A model generated the notes under the pieces. The model was not told the origin of the DNA and searched no databases. It saw only the letters and a list, made by a program, of their open reading frames with translations. A stretch of DNA of 64,000 nucleotides, taken from NCBI RefSeq assembly GCF_028453695.1, contig NC_135778.1:38583985-38647984 (forward strand), in the 5' to 3' direction. Shown one piece after another: positions 49,971 through 61,750 of this stretch. Each line of letters opens with the position of its first letter. The first letter of the stretch is position 1. The DNA comes from Augochlora pura. Taxonomy: Eukaryota > Arthropoda > Insecta > Hymenoptera > Halictidae. The position numbers and the translations under genes were made by a program.

Positions 49971-51051
49971 AAATTCTGATTCGCTTAAGAAAATGACATA
50001 TCAAACTATACTCAAAAAATCCTATAATTTAATAATTCTAATTACTCTACCATAGTTTAGAATCGACGCTAAAATTTCTCATTTCCAAAAAATCATTGCA
50101 TAGTTCAGTAAACGCAGACGCAGAAATTCGCGTTTCACGTCGCAGCTGCTCAATATTCAAACTATTAAATAAAATATCGAATGCCGGCGTCAGACTTTTC
50201 AACAAAGCGGTACTTCACCGATCGTAGAAACCGCGAGCCGTATTCCGCGTTTCAGCTGACGCGGGGTAGTCGGCAAACTACTTGAAAACACATTAGAACG
50301 TCACCGGCGTAGAGCGTGTAAAGTGACAATTACCGTTCGAAAATTCGTCTCCTCTCTCTTAGGAACTTCGACGGAACTTGCCCGCTTCCCTCTGTCGAGT
50401 AGTTCCTCAAAACGAATCGGTTGACCAGCTTGGGTACTCTTCGAAGAGAGCCTCGAGGGGGGGAGGGGAGGGAGGGAGTAGGGATTCTCAAAGGGTGAAC
50501 TTGGCAGTTACCGCCTATTGATACCAGCAAATCACGGCGAACCGTATCCTGCTCGCCTGAAAAGGGGAAGACACGATCGCCTTCGACATTGCTTTAGAGC
50601 CGGCTGAAGTCTCGCTGTCTGAATGGAGCCATCGGCTCGTGCACTTAACGAAGATTTACAAATTAACTCGCCCGGTCGAAAGATTGGGGGATTGGTGCGC
50701 GGGTTCAATGGGATAAGGATACTTTTGCGAAAAACTAGCCCACGGTGAAAGGAGTCGCGATAAAGAGACTTAATTCGACGGAGTTCTTATTTATTGATAC
50801 TGCTGTAAACGTTCGTAAATGTTTTATTTAATTTGTACTAGTATTTTATGCTGCTGCGTTATTGATACCATTATTTTTTATTGATTTGACCACATATAGA
50901 TTTTCTTTTCATATTTTCGTCATATTCAACATAACCTTAAAGTAACACTATCTTCTATTAACTTTTTAGTTAAAAGTTTTTAAAAAAATATTAGCGTTTT
51001 CATAATTTCTTAGTAAATTCTACAATTTTTCCATAAGAAATATAGAATTAA

Positions 51052-51324
51052 TTAATATTTTACCGACCGATAATTTATAAATCTAGCTTTATTCTCTGAC
51101 TCATAGCCTTTGAATCGGTTGTCACGGTAACCAATAATTTGCTATCCATTATTAAGCTAAATAACATCAAATTTTACTACGACAAGCTTCAATATTATTA
51201 TATAATTTTTTAAATATTAAATACCTTTCGCTATTAATAAAATTAATGAAATAAAATTTAATAAAATAAAATTTAATATTGAGCTAAATATTTACGGCCG
51301 AATGACCGGTCGGTAAATTGTTAA
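51052..51324. mobile_element. Family B TTAA element, copy B4
   Basis: The left end TTAATATTTTACCGACCG and the right end GACCGGTCGGTAAATTGTTAA form an inverted repeat of about 17 bp. Shared internal blocks are TTTGAATCGGTTGTCACGG, CAATAATTTGCTATCCAT and ACGACAAGCTTCAATATTA. It is about 273 bp long and non-coding. Confidence 0.65.
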
Positions 51325-52162
51325 CATGAATTGTTAAAGTGAATTGTTAACATGAATGATTAATATGAATTATTAATAGCGAGCACCGATTTGTCCACCC
51401 GATTAATTTCACGAACCACTTATCTATTCGAAGAGGTGACTCGCCGCTTCTCCGCGAGGCGTTCATTCCGCTCGAGCGGAACCTTCATCGGCGGCCGCGT
51501 AAGAAGTCATTTATCATCCTGACACATAATTGACCTTTCAACGGAAGAATTATAGAACGGGGCACGCCGATAGTTTCAATCGAAGATTGGTTACGGTTAT
51601 ATCGAACTCCGCGACTTTTACGATCGATCCGGCCCCGAAGTTCTATGTAATTGACCTTAACTGCAGTTTCTCCGATGTTCGCGTCGTTAAGATTTTTGAC
51701 GACAGCCTCTTGTAATTAGAGTTTGATTTTCCGTTCCATTTTCTATTATCTAACCATTGCGCGGGTACGTGAACGTGGAGATCAATTGTTGCCGTAATAC
51801 GCTATTATTCGAACTGATAAAGAAGGCAAGCGAGCTTGTGTCTCTCGCGTAGACAAAAACTGTTTTTAAAAATTAATTTAAGAAGGTCGACAATTATAAT
51901 TTTTTATTCTTAAAATTTGGATTGCAGTGATCTGTTCGAGTTCTGAGATTTTTAATAGTAATTTAATTGTAGGTAATTGTTGCTGGAGATAATTATACAA
52001 GGTGAACTGTGCATCATGGTCTATTTAATTTATTTTGTTGCCGGTGATTCGATTGGAAAATTTTTAACTAATATAACATGGTTTAGAAGGAGCTTTATTT
52101 CTTAATTGTTGTTATTAAACTCACTTTAAGCTTTTTAAATATATAATTATTTTTAATTTAAA

Positions 52163-52282
52163 TTTAATCTTAAAATATTCATAGTTTTAATTTTAATATA
52201 TTCATAGTTTTAATCTTAATATATTCATAGTTTTAATCTTAATATATTTATAATTTTAATCTTAATATATTTATAGCTTTAA
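52163..52282. repeat. 23-bp tandem repeat
   Basis: About five units of TTTTAATCTTAATATATTCA plus TAG are present. Confidence 0.85.
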
Positions 52283-53052
52283 CCAGAGCTAAACAAAAAT
52301 TGTACCTTCACCTACATATGATACCTTTATAATTTTAAAAAGGAAGGGTTAATTCGGGAATTAATTGACAAAATATACCTACTAAAAAATTACACGTCTG
52401 ATAAAAATTATTATTTAATAAAAACTACGAAGCGGAATAAAATAATTTACTGCCAGTAGTTTCTTAACTATTTTAAAAACAATTTCTGAAGATAGCTCGC
52501 GAATTTGTTGGGCGCATAATTAAAATTTTATGAAGGGAACCGTGTGCGTTCCGCAGCAATTTATGCGCCCGTGGATTTCGACCAGAATTTTCTCGAAAAC
52601 GCAATCTCGATTTTATCGCCGCGCCCGTCACAGGAGATTCCGGAAATTTTCAGCTTTGGCAAAATTTTACAGGTACACCCGGGCATACGAGCCGCATGTG
52701 CACCCGTCCCGGCTCCTCCCGGTGCCCTGCGGGACGCGTTGGATATTTGTCGCAATTGGTTCGGATAACCGAAGAATCTTCTCCGAAATTGTGTCACTAG
52801 CTATGTCAGACGCGTGTGTACCGGAATACAAAATTCGCTGATATTTTTTAGCCGCGTAGCGAACAGTCTCAGGTCGAGTGTTTGGAAGACGTATCAGATT
52901 AGGTTATGTCTTTCATTATTTTACACGTATTATATACTGAACTGATTCATTGTTACGATAAAACAGGCTTAAGTTAATTTTTAGCGATTTTAGCATTTAT
53001 TTCACTTGTCTTTTGAAAACTGTCTTTTCTGAACTAGGAAACGAGGAAAGGG

Positions 53053-53295
53053 TTTAACCCCCTTTCACTACAACTCATTTTACGTTGCATCGATCAGCAC
53101 TTATTTTTCCTAAAGATTTTTAATAAAAGCACCAGACTTTGTTCCTTTTATTGTCTTTTTGTGCTTTTCATTCCAGGCTTTGATAACAGAAGAATTTATT
53201 TTTATTTCAATACAGCGGAAATCAATAATATTAATATTTATTAGATCCTGCATGGAATCACGAGTCCGACTCGTTATAATAGCGCAAGGGGTTAA
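53053..53295. mobile_element. Candidate third TTAA element (TTAACCCC end family)
   Basis: A segment of about 243 bp runs from TTAACCCCCTTTCACTAC to GCGCAAGGGGTTAA. The last ~14 bp recur at 49309-49322, 58651-58664 and, inverted, 63058-63071. Only the termini support this; the interior has no recognised match in the window. Confidence 0.45.
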
Positions 53296-53758
53296 TATTG
53301 AGACAAAGCAAGTCTAAGCAATTGCTTTCGGTAATCGCTGCCAAGATAACAGATTTAATCGCAGTTTTTCTCCGGAAGCGTAGGCGTGATCGGTGTTTGG
53401 ATGACGTCGACGTACCCCGTGGCACGGGGATAATTTTACAGTGCCGTCAAGCAAGTGGACAGCCGGCGCGGGCCCACCTCTCTAGTGGCTCGTGTCTGGC
53501 TGTGACGAAAGGATGACAACTAGCATTGGTAATGGAATTCCGTAGTTTCGCGTGGAACGGTCGCGGGGAGTGAATCAAAGCGGCGAGGAGGCCTCTCGTT
53601 GACATGACAATTGCACCAATCATCAATGCATGAATCACGAACAATCCACTTTGCCCTCGTCCTGTTACGTAGAACCTCGTTACGCGTTGCCGTCACGTTG
53701 CGGAAAGTCCGTCATCGATCCCGGCACTTTCGGCCGCCCGAAGACTATCGATCATTTT

Positions 53759-53960
53759 TCTTAATTTCGATCATTTTTTTTTGCTATAGATTATTTTTCT
53801 TAGTATTGATTATTTTTCTTACTGTCGATCATTTTTTTTTGCTATAGATTATTTTTCTTAGTATCGATTATTTTTCTTACTGTCGATAATTTTTTTTTGC
53901 TATAGATTATTATTCTTACCACCGATTTCGGTTCTTACTATTAATAATTTTTTTGACTAA
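53759..53960. repeat. 58-bp tandem repeat, about 3 units
   Basis: GCTATAGATTATTTTTCTTA-type units start at 53783, 53841 and 53899, each preceded by a T-run after TCGATCATT. Confidence 0.85.
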
Positions 53961-54604
53961 CAATTTCGGTTCTTACCATTTATTATTTTTCTTATTATTG
54001 ACAGTTCCATCCAGCTCATCCAATATGGCGGATGATAATGTAAATGAGCCTTTATTTATGTATTCTTGGACATCGACGTCTTCGATAAACTAGACAAATA
54101 TATTTAGCAAATTAGGATCCTTATCTGAGGTCAAGGCTGAAACCAAAAAGTGTCGACAATTATTACAAATAAATTCAAGATTGTTTTTATTACAAAGTAT
54201 GTTATTATTGTACTTTAATTATATCGTGAAGAAAATGTAGTATCAACTTTTATTCTATTAATATACCTAGGTATTCTCTGTAAACCCTGGGGAACATTTG
54301 TTAACTTTTACACATAAACTTGACATAACCTTAAATTTTACATTCTCCAAGTTCTTCGGTATCTTCGAGTTTTTACATCTCCGAAACTTTATTCTATTCG
54401 TACCTCTCCTGGCGCTTCGAAGGACAGAGAAGTATCGGCGGCGTAGCCGTCGATAGTCATCGACAGTTTTTGCAAACTATCGGAAACTATCGATGGTTCT
54501 ACGGTGCGTACGGTCGCCGACTTTGCGCCGGCCGCACGAACCCCGTGACTTCGCTCTTGGAAACGGGCCAGCGATGTAACGAAACTTCCGGCGAACTACG
54601 AATT

Positions 54605-54623
54605 GTCGAGAGAAAGAGAGAGA

Positions 54624-54670
<47 letters not shown>
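54605..54670. repeat. (GA)n microsatellite
   Basis: About 66 bp of GA dinucleotides with a few interruptions. It explains the Arg/Glu forward and Ser/Leu reverse frames here. Confidence 0.95.
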
Positions 54671-54855
54671 CTCATCGGTTCGCCGTGTCCCCGCGCTGGC
54701 CCATTTTTTCTCCTCGTCCGCAATCTTCCCGATCTTCCATCGTTACATAATCGCCGCGAGCGACTTTGGACGTCGAACACTGACACGTTCGAAATTGGAA
54801 CACGTCAACAGAATCCGTGTCCGGTCGATGTCGAAAATTAGCCTGCGAGCGGATG

Positions 54856-55498
54856 TTAACCCTTTGCAATCGAGTGGCGACTATAAGCACCGTGGAAATT
54901 GTTATTTCACGTTCTAAAATAATTTTTATGTTGGTAAAGGTTTAGGTTTTATAAATTGTTGAACTGTTGATATGAGTCGCAAGCATTAATTTATAATTAT
55001 ATATTGTAATATAAAGTAGTATTATAATACTTAATATTTTAATACATAGTATTATAATGCTTAATATTCTAATATTTAGATATTAAGCATAATATTAGAA
55101 TATTAAGCATTATAATACTTAATATCTTAGTACTTAGTATTATAATGCTTAATATTATAATACTCAGCATTATAATACTTAATATCTTAATACATAGTAT
55201 TATAATATTTTATATTCTAATATTTTAATATTGCAATACTAGGTAGTATTACAGTACTTAATATTATAATCCTAAATAGTATTATAATACTTAACATCCT
55301 AATACCTAGTACTATAATGCTTAATATTCTAATACTTGGCATTATAGTACTTAATATCCTTAATATTATTATACTTAGTATTCTAACAATTTTTATTACA
55401 ATACTTAGTATTATAATTCTCAATATCACAATGCTAAATACCACGAGAAAAATCATCTCAGAATTACGTTTAAAATTTCCTCGAGCACAAAGGGTTGG
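54856..55498 (+). mobile_element. Family A MITE split by an internal AT tandem array (A5)
   Basis: The left end (TTAACCCTTTGCAATCGAG, then GTGGCGACTATAAGCACCG and TCACGTTCTAAAATAAT) and the right end (CGTTTAAAATTTCCTCGAG, then CACAAAGGGTT) are both recognisable but lie about 640 bp apart instead of about 240. The extra ~440 bp (about 55000-55440) is a degenerate AT tandem array. The final TTAA has decayed to TTGG. Confidence 0.7.
55000..55440. repeat. Degenerate AT tandem array inside family A copy
   Basis: Blocks such as ATTATAATACTTAATATC and CTAATACCTAGTATTATAAT are repeated with a variable period of roughly 25-37 bp. A reverse open frame here with many Ile-Leu repeats is a by-product of the array and not a gene. 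Confidence 0.8.
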
Positions 55499-56678
55499 TT
55501 GCGAGTGTAGTTCGAGCGTCGATTCGAACGAACGATGCCGATATCGACCGCCGCGCGGCCGGAAGTATACATATAATCCAGGAAGAGGGCAAGCCGCGAG
55601 GTCGCATAAAACAATATAATCTAGGTAATAGGATAACAAGCGGCGCGTTTGCCGGTCAACCGGGACAAGTATGAGCGGATGTGCTCCATTTAGCGTGCGA
55701 ACGATTTCACCGCGCCGCGCCGCGTTTCCTATATGCCGCCGCGACCGCCGTGGCAACCGTGTCGCTTCGTTACGCGCGCCGCGGCGCGGCGGGGCGGTCG
55801 TGTGTCGTCGCGTCGCGTCGCCTCGCCTCGCTTTCGAGTGGTTCTCTCCACCGTTCCCCGGTGATTGCGCAATCTAAGGAATTGAGTCGCGCACGGAAAT
55901 ACGCCGCCGGAGGACTCGTCGAATCCTCCTTCCGATAGGAACGATTCAAGCGATTTCGCGAACGACGAGGAAAAAACGGGGGAATCGGACGGCGGGCGGG
56001 GGAGAGGGTGGGGGTAGCTATCAGAACTTTTCCAGCTGACGATCGAGCTCCGGCGGGATGTAATCGGTAGTGTTAAAACTTCCGCGCGTAGTTGCTCGGC
56101 GAACGACGACTGTTGCGAGGGAAAGTAATTACAGCGTGAAAAATATTATTCACGTTCTACTTTCTGCGAGACAAGCAAATTTGGAACTTGCTCGAAATTG
56201 TTGAGCGCTCGTGGGTCGGTATATCATGGTATTTGGTTTCCGATTAGTTTAAGCATATGATCGGCGCTGATCGCCATGCGAGGAGGTATTTATACGCGGC
56301 TTTACGGCGCGACCGTTGTGTGTACACACCGTGATCATTATCATGGCTGATCATCATCGAAGTGGATCGCCGTTGACGGTCTTCTTAATCCGTATTTTTT
56401 TGCATCGCCATTCACAAACTGGCGGCATTTTTGAATACTATAGTATTTAATAATATTATGATATTTTTGGAAAAATATCAATTTTGAAAATTTGACATAA
56501 CCTTGATATAACTTTGGAAATTCTGGAAAATGGTATAAAACAAATTTGTCTTTATACATGAATTTTTAATTCTTCTTTTCTGGCTTTCTAAAATTAAAAA
56601 GAAATTAAATCGACAAAAATGTTGAAATAAATGACTGAAAACACAAAGTTATTATCTCTGTTCCGTAAAAATTAAAAT
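55499..56678. other. CpG-rich block, no gene supported
   Basis: 55500-56130 is among the most CG-dense DNA in the window, for example GCGCCGCGGCGCGGCGGGGC. It could be a promoter-associated region, but no initiator, exon or open frame confirms this. The rest is mixed. Confidence 0.5.
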
Positions 56679-56912
56679 TTACCCCTTTCCACTCGAGTGG
56701 TGACTCTAAGGCAACACTAAAATTATTCTGTCCCAAAATAAATTTTATACTAACAAAGTTTAGATTAAAAAAATTCTTAACAGTAAAACTATCGACACGA
56801 GTCACAAGAAACAATTTAAAAAACACATTTTGTCACATAAAATGTGGATAATATAAACTAGAAAAATTATGTTAGATTTAGAGTTAAAATGGCTTCGAGT
56901 GCAAAGGGTTAA
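56679..56912 (+). mobile_element. Family A MITE, complete copy (A6)
   Basis: The copy is about 234 bp. The left end is slightly altered (TTACCCCTTTCCACTCGAG); the right end is GGCTTCGAGTGCAAAGGGTTAA in two blocks. Internal landmarks GTGGTGACTCTAAGGCAAC and GTCACATAAAATGTGG match A1 and A4. The element is non-coding. Confidence 0.8.
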
Positions 56913-59602
56913 TTCATCTAAAATTAAGGGTACAAGAATCAATTGTTTATATACACGAGCGACGAAAATTCGTTATTTAATAGAGTCCCGTGTTCGGGAA
57001 AAAAGGAAATACAGCACGTCGGCGAAGAACGAGGGAAGAACAAAGGGGAGAACGTAAATAGGAAAACAACGCGACGAGGATGGTCTTTCTACTTGACTTT
57101 GATCGCACGTTCAATTTCAGAACGATTCGAGCGCTTTGAATGCCCCGGCCCCGCCGGTGATTTCAATTTTTATTTCGCCGCGCGTGCTCGACCGAATTCA
57201 CCGATAAAATTCCGGACGAGCGCTAAAGTGAGCAAGAACGATCATCGTATTTACATGTCACGACGCGTAGAATATTATTTCCACTTGTCGCGAAAGTCCC
57301 CCCCTCCACCCGTCCGGCATTCCGCTCTACAGCAATATTTCCACCGCGGCGATGAAACATTTTCCGCCGGCTCGCTCGCTCGCGAGCGCGCAATTTACCG
57401 ATTGTTTCCCGTCGACGGCGGCGGCGGCGCTGTCACTTCGTTATGACACGGCCTTTGTTAATTTAAACACACGGGACACGCGGTCGCGCCGCTGCTGCTG
57501 CCCCTCTGTAATCCTGAATGCGCGAAAATTGTAGACAGTGCCGGGAATCCGCGCGCGCGTGGCCCCTCCCCCCGAATTCAATGCGTTCTAATCAAAAGGA
57601 TCGCGCCGACGATTGCCGATCGAATCGTTCGTTAAAGTGGTCGACCGGCGCGTGTTCGCCTAACAGAGAGGTCTAATGCATTGGGAACATCGTTCCGACG
57701 CGATTCACGAATTTATGAGACAATGATTTTCGTTCGACTGTTATTTCGACCGGCCTCGATTTTACGGGTCCGTATACAGGTCAGAAGTAACTTCGTGTTA
57801 ATCAAACTGCAATTCGCTCTGCTCGATGCGACTCTGCGACCGCCGCGCCGGCGCGCTTCTGTCCTTCTCGCGCCACAGTGATTCTACTCGCGTGGATCAC
57901 GCACACGTGACGCAGCTTCCATGGGAACCGAACGGGGAAAGTAATGGAGACGGAGTGGAACAATCGGCGGCGATAGAGCGCGCCAGTTCTCCAGGCTATC
58001 GAGCCCGTGCCGAATGTTCACCTGGAAATGGTTATCGGGGGTGACGCTCTCGCTTCGACGCTAAGTAATGTGTCGCGCTGTAGATGTAACGCTTGATTTA
58101 CGAAACGCATTCGACACATTTTTTATTTTGACGTAGGAAAATTTGCAAATCGATTTTTATCTCTTGTTGCACATATTTGCATACTTAAATTACTATACAT
58201 ATATACTTACACACTTAAATTATTGTACAGTTAATTATTTCAATTTTATATAGAAAAATTTGAAAATCGGTTCGATTTATATTTTGTTAAATATATTTAC
58301 AATTATCAATTTAACGAGACGAACATTTGTCAAAATTTATTTTCTTGCACGCCTTCGAATTTCGAAGGTTGGATTAAAAATGCTCTTTAAGTGACGAAGG
58401 GATAGTTTATTAAAAAATTATTTAAATACTTTAACGGAACAGACTCGTTATAGAAATTTCTAGCAACAATCTATTAAGTATCATTGTTCATCCGTTCCTT
58501 TAATCAGGAATTAAATATTATTCTCTTGTTAGCAATATTTAAATATTAAAGTATATTGTAAGTAAATAATAAATATAAAATTTCTTATTCTTCGAAGAAA
58601 TTAACGCGATCGAAAGAATTCTAATTATAGTAATTTAAAAGAACATAGTACGGCAAGGGGTTAATAAATACAATATAACATCCACGATAACAGTTGATGT
58701 AACAACAATAACACTAACAACAACAATAGTGAAATAAAATACAACGCAGTCCCACCTGGTTTTTTAAATTCAATTTAAACCGTGTAAAACAATTGATACC
58801 CATGAAAAAACAGCGTTCCACGAAACAATAGACTATGGACTTTGCATTTGTTGCTAAATGTCGCGTACCATAAATAATAACGAATTACTTCGCGCAGGAT
58901 GATTTACTGGGTGAGCAATATGCGTGCGACAACTTTTTTTTTTTATCTCTACATTGTAAATGGATTATATTTTGCATATTGATTGCGCGTGCATGTAGCG
59001 CGAATATATAAAAAAAAAGAAAGATCGCAATACGACCAGAAGAACGCCGGTGAATTTATGTAAAAGAATAAATGTATAAATTCCAATGAAATTGGTTCGA
59101 CTGAAAAAAAAAAAAGTTTTATTCACCGTAACACGAAATTCGCGAATTCGTCGAATAACGCGTGCCATTGAATATAAATTGGCTAATGCATCTGTTCTAC
59201 TTTTCATAAATACTAACACGCACGCTGCTCTTCGACCGGATCACACGAATTTTCCGAATCAATATTCACCGATACGAAATCTCGCCACATAAATTTTCTT
59301 TTTTTATTTTTTTTACTCATTGCAATCGTATATATACTATACGAAATACTGTAATCCAGAAATTTTATTTCATATGTACAGTTAACCCTTTACGGTCGTA
59401 TTTTTATACATAAGTCAGCATGACTTACTGGTCGTAATTAATTTTCCTTCATTGGACAGTAATAAGATAACAATAATAGAAAAGAAGGAAAAACAAAATT
59501 TATTAACCCCGTTTTAATGTTTAGTATTTTAATAATTTAGTAAAATTTAGTATTTCAATAGTATGTTTCAATTTTATGTAAAAATAAGAAAGATGAAAAA
59601 TG
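56913..59602. other. No gene supported
   Basis: 57060-58060 is CG-dense with a 167-codon forward frame (56943-57446) that lacks recognisable domains. 58080-59600 is AT-rich. TTAACCCTTTACGGTCG at 59392 looks like a further TTAA-element end. Confidence 0.5.
58651..58664. mobile_element. TTAACCCC-family terminus
   Basis: CGGCAAGGGGTTAA is preceded by GAACATAGTA, which resembles the GAATGGCA context of the 49.3 kb copy. A candidate interior lies upstream from about 58430, but no left end was recognised. Confidence 0.4.
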
Positions 59603-59768
59603 CAAAGGATTAAAATAGCTTCGAGCGCAAAAGATTAAAGTCGATTTCAAGATATCCGTGCAAACACATAACCTGACATAACCTGCAATACGACCGCAAA
59701 GGATTAAAATAGCTCCGAGCGCAAAGATTTAAAGTCGGTTCCAAGATATTCGTGCAAACACATTACTC
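59603..59768. repeat. 94-bp direct duplication
   Basis: CAAAGGATTAAAATAGCT at 59603 recurs at 59697, and the following blocks (CGAGCGCAAA, AAGATATCCGTGCAAACACA) recur in order with about 90% identity. The spacer between the units carries two ACATAACCT motifs 10 bp apart. Confidence 0.8.
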
Positions 59769-61070
59769 GCACACTTTCTCCCAATCTTCCACCTTTCCCC
59801 CCCTCCCCCCGATCGGGCCACTTTCGATTAATACCCTGTGCCGATCCGCCGGCAAGTGCCATCCGGTTCAAACACAACATTCCAATTAAAACACTTACCA
59901 AAAGAGTTCACGGAGCGAACCGGGGTCCGCGGCAGCCGATAAGCAGGGGATCCCGAATTAATCAACCAAAAACCGTCGGCTCGACGGAGCCCCGAAGCTT
60001 CGTATCGGTATAACAGTGACAGGGGGTGCGCGCGCGCGGAGGGGAGCTCGGAATAAAACCTCTTCTCTCTCTCTATCTATATGGCGGCGTCGAGGCCGGG
60101 TTCGAGCGCCGAGTTCGAGCCGGGGTTCGATCGGTCCAGGGCTGCGCCGCGTGAATCGTAATACCTCCGTCAACTTTCGGCCGTCTCTGTTGCACCGAAA
60201 CGAAGAAGGGGGGAGGTGGTGGTGGTGCGAATGGAAGCCGGCCGGTATTCCCCCGGCGATCAGATCGAGAATCGCTGGCGCGCCAGCCAACGAGATGCAA
60301 ATTCGAGATTGAGAGTGGCGGCCGAATTTCGAGCGGGAAAATCTCCCCCACCTCCCTCCCTCACTCTCTCTCTTTCTCTATCTCGCTCTATCCCGGGAGA
60401 GAAAACCGTTCGAATGAAAGACTGTCGGCTTGGCGGATAGGGTGGGGATGTAAGGCGGTGGAATTTCGAGGGAAGATAAAATCTGACCCTCTCCCCCCTC
60501 CTCTCTCTAGCTTGCGGGAAGCCAGTTGACTACGTCAGCCGGGCGAGCACCGCCGAGTTGCATCGGAAAAGTGCAATTCCGTTTCGCTCCTCTTAATCGA
60601 GCCGCCTCGCAACCAGGGGAGGGAGAGGGGGGGGGGGAGGATGAGGAGGAGAGGCCGGGACGTTCGTTCCTCCGAATCACCTAGGAAATAATCTCCTCGA
60701 TCCCCGGCACCGTAATCCGACTCGACAAAGCGTTTCCTAACAGCCGTCTTCCACGATCCCGCGATTTTTCAATTTAATTCGATCCACGGCCGCGATCGCG
60801 CACCTTCCGCAAACGCTCGGACACCCTTATTAACACCGGTCTGGCTGCTCTTTGACGGCACGGGGATTGCCGGTGATGAGAACGCTGCTCCTTGATGATT
60901 CATTCTGTCGCGCCGGGTGATTGTGTCGGAAATGGGCATTGGTTAGTTTGTTAATCATGCGAATGTTACAGCGATGTAAACTATTTTGCGGTATTTTTAG
61001 TCGCTTAGCTGCGTCAATTTATTTTGAAGATAAATTTTGTTGCGCGTTTTATCGATCACGATGAGTGACC
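59769..61070. other. GC-rich block, no gene supported
   Basis: CG-dense DNA with GA/CT and CCT simple repeats and a G-rich stretch at about 60616-60640. Overlapping frames of about 100 codons occur on both strands. Confidence 0.55.
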
Positions 61071-61602
61071 AAGGAGTCCAAAGTCTAGAGTCTATAAAGT
61101 CGCGAGTCTGGAGTCTATAAAGTCCAAAGTCTAGAGTCTATAGAGTCCAGAGTTTAGAGTCTATAGAGTCTAGAGCCCAGAGTCTAGAGCCTAGAGTCTA
61201 CAGAGTCCAGAGTCTAGAGTCTATAGAGTCTAGAGCCTAGAGCCTAGAGTCTGGAGTCTAGAGTCTAGAGCCTAGAGTCTGGAGTCTAGAGTCTATAGAG
61301 TCGAGAGTCTACAGAGTCCAGAGTCTAGAGTCTATAGAGTCGAGAGTCTATAAAGTCGAGAGTCTATAGAGTCCAGAATCTAGAGTTTATAGAGTCTAGA
61401 GCCTAGAGCTTATAGAGTCCAGAGTCTATAGAGTCGAGAGTTTATAGAGTTTAGAGTTTATAGAGTCCAGAGTCTAGAGTCTATAGTCTATAAAGTCGAC
61501 AGTCTATAGAGTTTAGAGTCTAGTGTCTATGGATTCCAGAGTCTAGAATCTATAAAGTCGAGAGTCTATAGAGTCCAGAGTCTAGAGTTTATAGAGTCTC
61601 CT
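61071..61602. repeat. GAGTCTA minisatellite, about 530 bp
   Basis: Some 60 short units of AGAGTCTAG / AGAGTCTAT / AGAGTCCAG / AAGTCGAG of about 8-10 bp are present, with mixed higher-order blocks. Many units create the palindrome TCTAGA. A family B-like end and a family A start follow directly. Confidence 0.9.
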
Positions 61603-61604
61603 AA

Positions 61605-61620
61605 GTCGGTAAAATGTTAA
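61605..61620. mobile_element. Family B-type terminus joined to family A copy A7
   Basis: GTCGGTAAAATGTTAA matches the right end of family B (GTCGGTAAAGTGTTAA in B3). Its TTAA is also the first TTAA of A7. The body of this family B copy is not visible; the GAGTCTA array occupies its place. Confidence 0.5.
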
Positions 61621-61750
61621 CCCTTTACACTCAAATGGCGTCATTAAAATTCTTCTACCATGTTTCAAAATTATTATTATAGACATCGTCAAAGCTTAGA
61701 TTTAAAAAATTGTTCTACATAACAACTATTACAAGAATCACAACATAACC
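61617..61750 (+). mobile_element. Family A MITE, left half only (A7)
   Basis: The copy begins TTAACCCTTTACACTCAAATG and contains a diverged CCATGTTTCAAAATTATTAT block. It ends near ACAACATAACCTTTA, where A1 has the same motif, and has no right terminus. Its TTAA is shared with a family B-type end immediately upstream. Confidence 0.6.

Larger units (their letters stand above)
47757..51051. other. No gene seen between listed repeats
   Basis: Mostly AT-rich. 48780-49460 is mixed, with a 160-codon forward frame that includes a Lys run from the AAG repeat. 50200-50760 is GC-richer with a G-rich purine run at about 50455-50482. Confidence 0.5.
51325..54604. other. No gene seen between listed repeats
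   Basis: 51400-51720 and 52540-52830 are CG-rich with unsupported overlapping frames. 53300-53740 is GC-richer, and 53960-54420 is AT-rich. Confidence 0.5.
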
